This document shows positions 8,041 to 15,661 of a DNA stretch of 64,000 bases, piece by piece (the first letter of the stretch is position 1; each line of letters opens with the position of its first letter). The notes below the pieces were generated by a model. It saw only the letters and a list, made by a program, of their open reading frames with translations. It did no database searches and was not told the origin of the DNA. Made by a program: the position numbers and the translations under genes. Source of the DNA: Chryseobacterium oranimense (GTDB taxonomy: Bacteria > Bacteroidota > Bacteroidia > Flavobacteriales > Weeksellaceae); the NCBI RefSeq assembly GCF_900129755.1, contig NZ_FQWT01000007.1, positions 1 to 64,000 on the forward strand, given 5' to 3'.

Positions 8041-8514
8041 TTAGCAACATCCAGAATTTGGTGTACATCCGGAATTTTGTTTAGATGAAAGTTCGGATAA
8101 GCTTATTTTTTGTTTTTCAGAAGGAATTCCACAGGCATCCTTGGCTAAACAGGCTGTTGTTTTGTTCTTAAGTATAAAATTTTTCCCGTTGAATTCTAAA
8201 TCGAATTTACCAATAGTTGTATTTTGGTATTCAACCTCTATTTCATCATCTTCAATTCCTAATTTTTCTTCTGATAGCTTGATGATGTTTAGAAGTTTTC
8301 CGGGTTTTAAACGATGTTCAAAATCATCAGCATTCCACAGTTGAAAGTTTACAACCTTTTCATTTCGGATAGTTCCACCACAATCAATAAAATGTTTGTT
8401 TACAGTTCCTACTTCTGTAACATGGAAATGTTCAGGAACAAAAGTTCCGTCTTCTAATTGAAATTCAACATTCTCTAATGTTGGTAAAATTTCTTTGATC
8501 TCAGATAATTTCAT
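8041..8514 (-). CDS. DUF6428 family protein of the ars operon
   Basis: This 157-residue soluble protein resembles DUF6428, a family seen in Bacteroidota arsenic operons and with no known function. The first 110 residues form a compact domain (THxxG-like text FHVTEVGTVNKHFIDCGG at about 30-47). The C-terminus is Cys-rich, with CLAKDACG followed by SGCTPNSGCC. The clustered cysteines suggest binding of As(III) or another thiophilic metalloid, perhaps as a chaperone; that is inference. It is the second gene of the operon, after arsR, with an operator-like half site in the 57-base gap between them. Confidence 0.75.
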   Translation of the reverse strand: MKLSEIKEILPTLENVEFQLEDGTFVPEHFHVTEVGTVNKHFIDCGGTIRNEKVVNFQLWNADDFEHRLKPGKLLNIIKLSEEKLGIEDDEIEVEYQNTTIGKFDLEFNGKNFILKNKTTACLAKDACGIPSEKQKISLSELSSKQNSGCTPNSGCC

Positions 8515-8542
8515 TATTGTTTTATTTATTGGTTAAATGCTA

Positions 8543-8552
8543 TATTGCGATA
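8543..8552. promoter_or_regulatory. Second ArsR half-site between arsR and DUF6428
   Basis: TATTGCGATA here is the exact reverse complement of the left arm of the operator upstream of arsR (TATCGCAATA at 8910-8919). It lies between arsR and the next gene and may be an internal ArsR site. Only one good half is present. Confidence 0.4.
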
Positions 8553-8571
8553 AATAAGATTAAAAAAAGGC

Positions 8572-8898
8572 TTAACAGCATTTTTGTTTTGTAACGGTCA
8601 GAATTATTTTTGAGAAATATTCTTTCAGTATCTCAAAAGTATTTTCATCTATACAGTAACAAATTGCGGTTCCTTCGATATTTCCTTTGATAAGACCGGC
8701 ATTTTTTAATTCTTTCAGATGTTGAGAAACTGTTGCCTGTGCCAAGGGCAGTTCATTGACGATATCTCCACATATACACGTGTTTACTTTTAATAAATAT
8801 TCGATGATGGCTACTCTTGCCGGATGTCCCAATGCTTTAGCAATAGTTGCTATTTTATTTTGATCATCTGTGAAGTGGTCTGTTTTTGTTGCTCCCAT
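8572..8898 (-). CDS. arsR: ArsR family metalloregulatory repressor
   Basis: A 108-residue winged-helix protein: a dimerisation helix region (ALGHPARVAIIEYLL) is followed by TCICGDIV with Cys41 and Cys43, the typical As(III)/Sb(III) sensor pair, then the DNA-recognition helix (LAQATVSQHLKELKNAGLI, about 52-70). The protein ends KQKCC, a further pair of thiols. As first gene of the leftward ars operon it should repress its own promoter until arsenite binds. An inverted repeat overlapping the expected promoter lies 11-30 bases upstream of the start codon. Confidence 0.93.
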   Translation of the reverse strand: MGATKTDHFTDDQNKIATIAKALGHPARVAIIEYLLKVNTCICGDIVNELPLAQATVSQHLKELKNAGLIKGNIEGTAICYCIDENTFEILKEYFSKIILTVTKQKCC

Positions 8899-8908
8899 GT
8901 GGTTTTGT

Positions 8909-8928
8909 ATATCGCAATATTACGATAA
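8909..8928. promoter_or_regulatory. ArsR operator
   Basis: The inverted repeat TATCG (8910-8914), 8 bases, CGATA (8923-8927) sits just upstream of arsR. The ATATCG...CGATA layout is that expected for ArsR-family sites, and its left half recurs at 8543-8552. Assignment is from position and symmetry. Confidence 0.65.
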
Positions 8929-9090
8929 ATATTTTAATAAAAAAATATATTGGCTTTGATTTTATACAGTATGTGAAAACCCTTTTTATATATCATGTAA
9001 GTGGCTATATATAAACCATATTTTAAGGTTATTCAAAAAGTAATAATTTTTGCTAGAATAGCAAGGAAATTATATCAACCCTGACCACAT

Positions 9091-9120
9091 AAAAAAACAC
9101 CTACATTGCTGTAAGTGTTT
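9091..9120 (-). terminator. Terminator of tRNA-Asn copy 2
   Basis: A stem of 9095-9104 with 9111-9120 (one mismatch) and a 6-base loop. Read leftward it ends in a T run from the A run at 9091-9097. It has a different sequence from the terminator of copy 1. Confidence 0.7.
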
Positions 9121-9131
9121 AATTTTATTGG

Positions 9132-9205
9132 CTCCTCCTGCTGGGCTCGAACCAGCGACCCTCTGATTAACAGTCAGATGCTCTAACCAACTGAGCTAAG
9201 GAGGA
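9132..9205 (-). tRNA. tRNA-Asn (GTT), copy 2
   Basis: This is an identical 74-base copy of the tRNA-Asn at 5879-5952, on the same strand and 3,253 bases away, with anticodon GTT. Its upstream promoter (9228-9259) is at the same distance as in copy 1, but the bases between -33 and -7 differ. The duplication is therefore old outside the tRNA itself while selection keeps the tRNA identical, or gene conversion does. Confidence 0.97.
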
Positions 9206-9227
9206 ATGTCCTTTGTTTTAAGTGGTG

Positions 9228-9259
9228 CAAATATAGGACGAATATTTATACCGTACAAA
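9228..9259 (-). promoter_or_regulatory. Promoter of tRNA-Asn copy 2
   Basis: On the minus strand, TTTG (9256-9259), 20 bases, TATATTTG (9228-9235). The spacing and distance to the tRNA are the same as for copy 1. Confidence 0.85.
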
Positions 9260-9286
9260 TATTTTTTAGAAAAAAATTCAAAAAAA

Positions 9287-10768
9287 TTATAAACTGCCCG
9301 TAAGCGCCTTAAAGATATCGCTTCCGAAGATCAGTAACATCAATCCTAGAAGGAAGATAACCCCGATCATTTGCGCATTTTCCAATACTTTCTGAGGTAC
9401 AGGTTTCCCCGTAATGACTTCCCATAAAGTGAATAAAACGTGCCCTCCGTCAAGTCCCGGAATAGGAATAAGGTTCAGGAATGCCAGCCATACAGAGAAC
9501 ATTGCCGTAAAACTCCAGAATAGGCTCCAGTTTACAGATACTGCTCCGTCTTTAGACTTTTCTACCGGCATATTCTTAATGATTGCCAGTGGACCGCCTA
9601 CTTTCTTATAACCCTGAACTTTTTTATTGAAGACCAGTTTAAACTGTTTAACCTGGTAAGTTAAGCTTTCAATACTTCTTGTAAACCCTCTTCCGATAGA
9701 CTCAATAAACGTAAAATGCTGTGTATTGGCAAACTTTTCAAGCTGCTTATAAGAAGCTATACCTAATGTCCCTTCCTTCGAAACCTGAAGGCTTAGCGGC
9801 TGTAATGCGCCGGCTCTTAATATCTCCATATTAATAACTTTACCTGCATTTTTTACAACAGCGCCCTGCAGCTCGTCATAATAATTGATTTTCTGCCCGT
9901 TTACAGAAACTACCTGATCACCTGTTTTTAATCCGGCTTCAGCAGTTTTAGGATTCACAATTGTATCAATTACAGGAGCATATCTTGGCGTAAGGAATGC
10001 TCTTGGATTTTCATCTTTAAAAGCAAGTGCCTTTCCGTCATCATTCGTATTAAAAGTAAATTCCTGTCCGTTTCTTAAAACGGTTACCTGGTCGCTCAAT
10101 AGAATGTCCAAAGACAGCTTATCCAGGTTATTCTGAACCTTTCCGTCTACTTTTAAGATCTTGTCACCATCTTTAAATCCCATTGCCTTGGCAACATTGG
10201 TATAATGCATCGGAGTTTCCACTTTAGTAGTATCGAAAGAACTCTCGCCATTAAAGTAAGAAAGACATCCGAAAATGATCCACGCAAGGAAAAAGTTCAC
10301 AGTAACCCCTCCCAGCATGATGATTAGTCTCTGCCAGGCCGGTTTGGATCTGAATTCCCATGGCTGTGCAGGTTTCTTCATCTGCTCTTTATCCATGCTT
10401 TCGTCGATCATTCCCGCAATTTTCACATAACCTCCGAAAGGAAGCCATCCGATACCGTATTTCGTTTGCTCGGGGTGCTTTCTCCAGTCGCTGTCCGGAA
10501 GCTTTGAAGTATCGATAGGAACTTCTGTTTCTTTTCCGTCTACTACGATAGTTTCTGTATCCGGAAGATTTTTGGAAAGAAATTTATATTGCCATTTTCC
10601 GTTGATTTTCTTCATTGAAAAGATCGAAAACCACGGATCGAAAAACAGGAAGAATTTCTCAGCCCTGGTCTTAAACCATTTTGCCGGTAAAAAGTGTCCA
10701 AGCTCATGAAGAACTACTAAAATAGAAATACTTAGTATGAACTGGAAAATCTTGATTGCTAATTCCAT
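9287..10768 (-). CDS. rseP: RIP metalloprotease RseP (site-2 protease)
   Basis: A 493-residue intramembrane zinc protease. The first membrane segment carries HELGH (21-25). One or two PDZ-like domains fill the periplasmic loop (about 200-330; GLKTGDQVVSVNGQK is a typical PDZ turn). The second zinc-ligand motif PGLDGGH lies at 437-443, before the last membrane segments. RseP-type enzymes cleave membrane-bound anti-sigma factors or signal-peptide remnants. The spacer between HELGH and the next membrane segment is long (about 110 residues), as in Bacteroidota homologues. It is a single-gene unit with its start next to tRNA-independent sequence at 10.77 kb. Confidence 0.93.
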   Translation of the reverse strand: MELAIKIFQFILSISILVVLHELGHFLPAKWFKTRAEKFFLFFDPWFSIFSMKKINGKWQYKFLSKNLPDTETIVVDGKETEVPIDTSKLPDSDWRKHPEQTKYGIGWLPFGGYVKIAGMIDESMDKEQMKKPAQPWEFRSKPAWQRLIIMLGGVTVNFFLAWIIFGCLSYFNGESSFDTTKVETPMHYTNVAKAMGFKDGDKILKVDGKVQNNLDKLSLDILLSDQVTVLRNGQEFTFNTNDDGKALAFKDENPRAFLTPRYAPVIDTIVNPKTAEAGLKTGDQVVSVNGQKINYYDELQGAVVKNAGKVINMEILRAGALQPLSLQVSKEGTLGIASYKQLEKFANTQHFTFIESIGRGFTRSIESLTYQVKQFKLVFNKKVQGYKKVGGPLAIIKNMPVEKSKDGAVSVNWSLFWSFTAMFSVWLAFLNLIPIPGLDGGHVLFTLWEVITGKPVPQKVLENAQMIGVIFLLGLMLLIFGSDIFKALTGSL

Positions 10769-10824
10769 TAATAAATTTTAGATTTTAATTTGCAAAGGTA
10801 ACAATTATCAAAACTATGCCAAAT

Positions 10825-10852
10825 AAAAAAGCCCCTCTAAATGAGAAGCTTT
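10825..10852 (-). terminator. Terminator of the small outer-membrane protein gene
   Basis: AAAGC/GCTTT ends flank an inner CTC/GAG pairing with a two-base internal mismatch, and an A run (T run leftward) lies at 10825-10830. It follows the stop of the gene at 10872-11312. Imperfect but well placed. Confidence 0.5.
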
Positions 10853-10871
10853 GTCATATATTTCGTGAATT

Positions 10872-11312
10872 CTACAGGTTGAAAGAAACACCGATGCTGC
10901 CGTTGTTGCCTACTTCTGCAAAAACGCCCACTTTCTCGGTGAAAAAGTAACGGGCTCCGATATGAGCTCCGATCCCGAAATCCTTTCCAAGAACACCAAC
11001 GTCAACGCCAGGATAAATGTCCCATTTTGCAGGAAGATCAAGCGCTTCATTAAGGTGGAAATTCAATCTTCCGAAAGCAAAAACACGGTTATCTTTATCA
11101 TGATCCTTATAATTATCAAAATAAACATTCAGACCGGCTCCAACGGATATAAGTTGATTCAATCCGTAATCATAAGTTCCGGTAACTCCGGTTCCGTATC
11201 CCCAGGCACTTAATCCCGCCTGAACTTTTTGGTCACCTTTACCTGTGTAAGCCTGTGCGTGGGCTGCTGTTCCGAAAAAAGCGATCATCAGCACCAAAAA
11301 CAATTTCTTCAT
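10872..11312 (-). CDS. Small outer-membrane beta-barrel protein (DUF6646-like)
   Basis: A 146-residue protein with a clear signal peptide (MKKLFLVLMIAFFGTAAHAQ, cut after residue 19 or 20). Alternating strands rich in Gly, Tyr and Phe follow, including VGAGLNVYF, FAFGRLNFHL, GIGAHIGARYFF and VGVFAEVG, and the protein ends in SFNL. This is the pattern of a small eight-stranded outer-membrane barrel. I place it near DUF6646 with moderate confidence; the function is unknown. It is read leftward, divergent from the amidase gene at 11412. Confidence 0.65.
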   Translation of the reverse strand: MKKLFLVLMIAFFGTAAHAQAYTGKGDQKVQAGLSAWGYGTGVTGTYDYGLNQLISVGAGLNVYFDNYKDHDKDNRVFAFGRLNFHLNEALDLPAKWDIYPGVDVGVLGKDFGIGAHIGARYFFTEKVGVFAEVGNNGSIGVSFNL

Positions 11313-11411
11313 AATTTTACTTTTTAAATTGATAATGGAAATATCCTCATCAAAAATAGAACCGAAATCAATGGAAAATCGTATTTTTATTGAAGTTTTT
11401 TAACAAAGTTT

Positions 11412-12167
11412 ATGAAAATTGCAGGACTTAATTTAGATATTGTCTGGAAAAATAAAGAAAAGAATTTCCAATTCATCGAAGAACAGTTTAAAAGCCTTGA
11501 AGCTGATATTTTCCTGCTTCCTGAAATGTTTTCCACCGGCTTCTGCATGGATGCCGCTGAAGTCTCGGACAGAAATGAAGAATCCCTTGAGTTCCTGAAG
11601 AAAATCTCAAAAGAAAAAAATGCCGCAGTCTGCGGAAGTGCTCCGGTAGAGCAGGACGGAAATTTTTATAACAGAATGTATTTCGTTCAGCCCGGCTCAG
11701 AGCCTGTTTTTTATGATAAAAGACATCTGTTTTCTTTTTCGGGAGAAGATAAAGTATATACTCCCGGAGATAAAAGGATTATTGTAAATTATATGGGGTT
11801 CCGGATCTTATTGCAGGTCTGCTACGATCTCCGTTTCCCGGTTTTTGCGAGAAACAATGATGATTATGATGCTATTTTATATGTGGCCAACTGGCCTGAA
11901 AAAAGAGTAGGAGCCTGGGAACACCTGCTAAAAGCCAGGGCAATAGAAAATCTGTCTTTTGTTTTTGGTTTAAACAGAATCGGGACAGATGGAAATGGCC
12001 TTGTTTATCAGGAAAGCTCGCATTGTTTTTTTGCAGATGGGACAGAAATTTCACAAAAGAACGGAAATATCATTTCTGCGGAACTGAATAGTGATGAACT
12101 GAAAGATTTCAGGCAGCATTTCCAGTTTCTGAATGACAGAGATGATTTTGAGATCAAAATCAAATAA
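11412..12167 (+). CDS. Nitrilase-family amidohydrolase (omega-amidase, YafV-like)
   Basis: The 251-residue enzyme has the carbon-nitrogen hydrolase catalytic triad: Glu38 in LLPEMFSTGF, Lys103 in YDKRHLFSF and Cys137 in QVCYDLRFP. The PEMFSTGF and CYDLRFP texts are those of the YafV/Nit2 omega-amidase subgroup. That subgroup hydrolyses alpha-ketoglutaramate or alpha-ketosuccinamate to the keto acid and ammonia, for example in methionine-salvage transamination. The length is normal for the family. It is a single gene, divergent from the leftward outer-membrane protein. Confidence 0.88.
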   Translation: MKIAGLNLDIVWKNKEKNFQFIEEQFKSLEADIFLLPEMFSTGFCMDAAEVSDRNEESLEFLKKISKEKNAAVCGSAPVEQDGNFYNRMYFVQPGSEPVFYDKRHLFSFSGEDKVYTPGDKRIIVNYMGFRILLQVCYDLRFPVFARNNDDYDAILYVANWPEKRVGAWEHLLKARAIENLSFVFGLNRIGTDGNGLVYQESSHCFFADGTEISQKNGNIISAELNSDELKDFRQHFQFLNDRDDFEIKIK

Positions 12168-12278
12168 TTCGGAAGTTAAGATTTGATCTTTATTGAATAT
12201 TTTGAGATGTTTTTTATTTTTTTTAAAAAGTATATTGTATTTTTTTTAATTTTAAATAAATAATTAGAAAGAATATAT

Positions 12279-13100
12279 ATGAATAAAAAACTACTGTTTG
12301 CTATCTTCTGTGTTTTGAATTTGGTGATGAACGCGCAGGAAAATGCACGTAATCAAGAAAATGATATTGCTGAATTTCAATTGGAAGATGGGTCTTCATT
12401 TAAAGCAAACTCTGTGAATGCAGTTACTAAAACTATTAATATGGGACAATTGATAGTCCACAACAGAATATCAGCATTTCAATATACAACACAGGCGGGT
12501 GAGAAGACGAAAGAAATAAACTCTAAAGATGTAAAAAAGATTATTTATTACAATGGCGATGAAATTTCTCAAATTCAGGAAAAAATTAAAGTAAAAACGG
12601 TAGATAAGAAAGGAGGTCTTTCAAATGATACAGCCGAAACGTTCGAATACTTACTCTATGACGGTAAAATTAAATTATACAGTTCAAATGTATTTGAGTG
12701 TATGGGATTGAATGCATGTTATTATACCCATTCAAACTTTTATATTCAAAAAAGCGGTGAGCCTTACACGGTTTTGGCAGTAAAACAAAAGAGTCAGTTC
12801 AATTCTAAGATGGGATCTTCCATTGAAAATATCGTTGATGCTTTTAGAGCGGTTGCCGGAGATTGTGGTTCATTTAATCAGTATTTAAATTCTTTTGAGA
12901 AAGAAATGATGCAGGAAAAGCATTTGGATAAAACGTTACAAAAAGAATATCAGGAAATTTATAAAACAACTTTACAAGAAGTAAAAAAAGATAGAGAACA
13001 AACCAAAAGATTATTTTATATCGTTGGAGATAAAATACAAAACAGGCAGGCTGAAATTTACATTGGAATCATAAAAGAGTATGAGAAAAACTGTCCGTAA
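12279..13100 (+). CDS. Secreted protein of unknown function
   Basis: This 273-residue protein has a signal peptide (MNKKLLFAIFCVLNLVMNAQ, cut near residue 18). After it comes a beta-rich region (ADGSSFKA-like turn FQLEDGSSFKAN, then IIYYNGDEISQ), four cysteines, and a helical, charged C-terminal part (about 205-273). I do not recognise a family. The DG-S-F-KA start and the kinked IIYYNGD text resemble other uncharacterised Chryseobacterium periplasmic proteins. Upstream (12168-12278) is very AT-rich. It stands alone between convergent neighbours. Confidence 0.55.
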   Translation: MNKKLLFAIFCVLNLVMNAQENARNQENDIAEFQLEDGSSFKANSVNAVTKTINMGQLIVHNRISAFQYTTQAGEKTKEINSKDVKKIIYYNGDEISQIQEKIKVKTVDKKGGLSNDTAETFEYLLYDGKIKLYSSNVFECMGLNACYYTHSNFYIQKSGEPYTVLAVKQKSQFNSKMGSSIENIVDAFRAVAGDCGSFNQYLNSFEKEMMQEKHLDKTLQKEYQEIYKTTLQEVKKDREQTKRLFYIVGDKIQNRQAEIYIGIIKEYEKNCP

Positions 13101-13184
13101 ATACGCTGGTAATTTGTTATAAAAATCCCATTTCACGAATCTAAACGGATGCTATCTCAACTATCTGTGTGTATAAAATAAAAA

Positions 13185-13207
13185 AAACTGTGAAAAAATC
13201 ACAGTTT
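13185..13207. terminator. Terminator shared by trxA and the preceding gene
   Basis: A 9-bp perfect stem (13185-13193 with 13199-13207) with a 5-base loop and A/T runs. It overlaps the first base or two of the trxA stop codon on the minus strand and can also end the rightward transcript of 12279-13100. Confidence 0.6.
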
Positions 13208-13505
13208 AAGCATATTGTTTAAGCAGTTCCGTGAGCGTATTCACGTCGTGGACTCCGCTTTCTTTCCATAAAAGTTCTCCGTTTTTGAAGACCGCGAGTG
13301 TAGGAACACCTCTTACACCATATTGTGCTGCCAAAGCAGGGTATTGGTCTACATCTACTTTGATGATTCTTGCCCCTTCACCTACGTTTTCCTTTACTGT
13401 ATTTAAAACAGAGGACTGTACTTTACAAGGCTGGCACCAGGTGGCAAAAAAATCAATAAGTACCGGTCTTTCCGAATTGATGATTTCCTGAAATTTTTGT
13501 GACAT
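13206..13505 (-). CDS. trxA: Thioredoxin
   Basis: A 99-residue thioredoxin fold with the active site FATWCQPCK (Cys24, Cys27), a variant of the usual WCGPC, and the cis-proline segment GVRGVPTL. There is no signal peptide, so it is cytosolic. It is the last gene of a leftward cluster with a rhodanese lipoprotein and an MBL-rhodanese fusion. This fits a role in reducing persulfides or thiosulfate-derived sulfane sulfur, although a general thioredoxin role is equally possible. Confidence 0.9.
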   Translation of the reverse strand: MSQKFQEIINSERPVLIDFFATWCQPCKVQSSVLNTVKENVGEGARIIKVDVDQYPALAAQYGVRGVPTLAVFKNGELLWKESGVHDVNTLTELLKQYA

Positions 13506-13566
13506 AGTTTTTGATTTTTTATTGAAACCGCTAAGATTTATTCATAAGTCCTGGCAGTATAATATT

Positions 13567-13944
13567 TTATTTTCCTGATTGTTTTTCATCCTGGATTGCT
13601 TTTACATTTTTCCAGGTTGTACCGTCATAGGCTTCCACACCGTTTTTCTTTAAGATTTCCATAGCCTGATCGGCCTGGATCCCTTTATTGCAGAATACAA
13701 CAACTTTTTTGCCCTTAAGAGAGTCTATATTGTTCTGAATTTCAGCTAAAGGAATATTAATGGCTCCTTTTGCTGTTCCTGCCTCATACTGTTCCGGAAT
13801 TCTTACGTCTACCAGTGTTACATCCGCACTATTCACTACTTCTTTGATGTTGGGTTTTGGTACTGTAGCTGTATGGTTTGATTTACAAGCTGTTAAAGCT
13901 AAAACTGACGCAAAAATATATCCAGAAATTGTTCTTTTCAACAT
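13567..13944 (-). CDS. Rhodanese-domain lipoprotein
   Basis: From the ATG at 13944 this is a 125-residue protein beginning MLKRTISGYIFASVLALTAC, with a lipobox at Cys20, then one rhodanese domain with active-site Cys85 in VVVFCNKGIQ. An upstream in-frame ATG would add nine residues inside the preceding gene; the inner ATG is preferred because it gives a proper lipoprotein signal and starts one base after the upstream stop. Single-domain rhodaneses carry sulfane sulfur as a cysteine persulfide. A periplasmic, lipid-anchored version would act on the outside of the membrane. It lies between the MBL-rhodanese gene and trxA, in one likely operon. Confidence 0.82.
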   Translation of the reverse strand: MLKRTISGYIFASVLALTACKSNHTATVPKPNIKEVVNSADVTLVDVRIPEQYEAGTAKGAINIPLAEIQNNIDSLKGKKVVVFCNKGIQADQAMEILKKNGVEAYDGTTWKNVKAIQDEKQSGK

Positions 13945-13945
13945 C

Positions 13946-15355
13946 CTACAATGTTTTTGACTGACAAACAAAGTCCGTTGTAGGTAGTTTCTCTAACTTT
14001 TTGATCCCGTTGAAACCTCCTTCTATTTCAGTAAAATTTCTGATTCCGTGTGAGTTAAGAACGCTTGCAGCAATCATGCTTCTGTATCCTCCTGCACAGT
14101 GAAGAAAGAAATGTTCAGAATCATCAATGGTTTTTATCCAGTCGCTGATCGTGTCAAGCGGCTTGTTAAATGCATTGTCAACATGCTCGGCAGAATACTC
14201 GCTTAATTTTCTCACATCAATAACAGTAGCATTTTCCGTGAATTGTTCAGCAAATTCAGCAGGAGAAATCCTTTTGATCTCATCCGTTTCTTTACCGGCA
14301 TTTTTCCATGCAGCGAAACTGCCGTTCAGATACCCTAAAACATTATCGAAACCGACTCTGCTTAATCTTGTGATTACTTCCTCTTCCGTTCCTTCATCAG
14401 TCACCAGTAAAAGCGGGTGCTTTACATCTACGATCATATTTCCTACCCAAGGGGCAAAATCTCCCTTAAGGCCTATATTAATAGAGTTCGGAATGAATCC
14501 TTTATGAAATTCTGCCGGGCTTCTTGTATCTAAAATTAAAGCCCCTGTTTCTTCTGCCAAAGCTTCGAAATCTTCTGCAGCAACCGGATTCAGTCCCTTG
14601 TTCATTACGACGTCCAGGCTCTCATAACCTCCTTTATTCATCGCAACGTTCATTCCAAAATATTTCGGCGGAGCGGTAAGGCCATCAAGCACTTCTCTGA
14701 TGAAAGATTCTTTATCAGGCTGATTCAGTGCATAATTGGTTTTTTTCTGGTTGCCCAATATATCCACCGTCTCTTTCTGCATATTTTTTCCACAGGCAGA
14801 ACCTGCGCCATGAGCGGGATAAACCGTAATGCTGTCGTCCAGTGGCATAATTTTGCTCTGGAGACTGTCATAAAGAATTCCTGCAAGATCTTCCTGGGTA
14901 AGATTGGTTGCCTTCTGTGCAAGATCCGGTCTTCCAACATCGCCTAAAAACAATGTGTCCCCGGTAAAGATTGCAGTTTCAGTACCGTTTTCGTCAATTA
15001 AAAGGTAGGTGGTACTCTCCATCGTATGTCCGGGAGTATGCAGTGCTTTTATTTTTATTTTCCCAATCTCAAAGATCTGGTTATCTTCAGCAATAATGGC
15101 CTCAAATGCAGGCTGAGCAGTGGGTCCGTAAACAATGGGAGCCCCTGTTTTTTCACTTAGATCCAAATGTCCTGAAACAAAATCAGCATGGAAATGAGTC
15201 TCAAAAATATACTTTAAAGTGACGTTGTCTTTTTCAAGGCGATCCAGATAAGGTTTTACCTCTCTCAGCGGATCAATGATGGCAGCTTCATTTTCTGATA
15301 CAATATAATAGGCACCCTGAGCCAGACAGCCCGTATATATTTGTTCAATTTTCAT
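13946..15355 (-). CDS. MBL-fold persulfide dioxygenase with two rhodanese domains (CstB-like)
   Basis: The 469-residue cytosolic protein has three parts. The N-terminal metallo-beta-lactamase domain (about 1-235) carries ETHFHADFVSGH (His54, His56, Asp58), HTPGHTMES and a GDTLFLGDVGRPDL segment, as in ETHE1/CstB persulfide dioxygenases. The first rhodanese-like domain (about 258-355) lacks the active cysteine (LLLVTDEGTEEE). The second (about 370-455) has the active loop with Cys420 in HCAGGYRS. This layout matches CstB, which oxidises low-molecular-weight persulfides and forms thiosulfate. It is the first gene of a cluster with the rhodanese lipoprotein and trxA. Confidence 0.88.
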   Translation of the reverse strand: MKIEQIYTGCLAQGAYYIVSENEAAIIDPLREVKPYLDRLEKDNVTLKYIFETHFHADFVSGHLDLSEKTGAPIVYGPTAQPAFEAIIAEDNQIFEIGKIKIKALHTPGHTMESTTYLLIDENGTETAIFTGDTLFLGDVGRPDLAQKATNLTQEDLAGILYDSLQSKIMPLDDSITVYPAHGAGSACGKNMQKETVDILGNQKKTNYALNQPDKESFIREVLDGLTAPPKYFGMNVAMNKGGYESLDVVMNKGLNPVAAEDFEALAEETGALILDTRSPAEFHKGFIPNSINIGLKGDFAPWVGNMIVDVKHPLLLVTDEGTEEEVITRLSRVGFDNVLGYLNGSFAAWKNAGKETDEIKRISPAEFAEQFTENATVIDVRKLSEYSAEHVDNAFNKPLDTISDWIKTIDDSEHFFLHCAGGYRSMIAASVLNSHGIRNFTEIEGGFNGIKKLEKLPTTDFVCQSKTL

Positions 15356-15661
15356 TGGGTCTTTTTTAAATTTTAGATAAAGATACGAAGTATTAGATGA
15401 AATGTAAACGAATTGTTAAATTCGGACGATAGTTTCTTTCAATATTCATGGCGGTCAACTATGAAAACCCTTATTTTCAACTGAAAAACGAAGGATGGTG
15501 AGCAGTGATTGTACAGACTGTTTTTTATCATGTTTAAGAAATGAAAATAATTATGTAGTGCTGATATCTACGAAGATGGCGTAATATTATTTTGTATTAT
15601 TACTTTATTAGTCCAATATTTTATAAAAAATTTTATATTTATAAGTTTAAAAAAAGATCAG
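15356..15661. other. Divergent intergenic region, no gene seen
   Basis: These 306 AT-rich bases lie between the leftward MBL-rhodanese gene and the rightward HerA-like ATPase gene. It must hold both promoters, but I find no complete -33/-7 pair, no RNA gene and no convincing repeat. Confidence 0.5.

Noticed and set aside
5850-9210. Integrase-driven genomic island between the tRNA-Asn genes
   Set aside because: No integrase, transposase or inverted repeats are seen, and both tRNAs are complete with promoters, so only a direct-repeat bracket is claimed.
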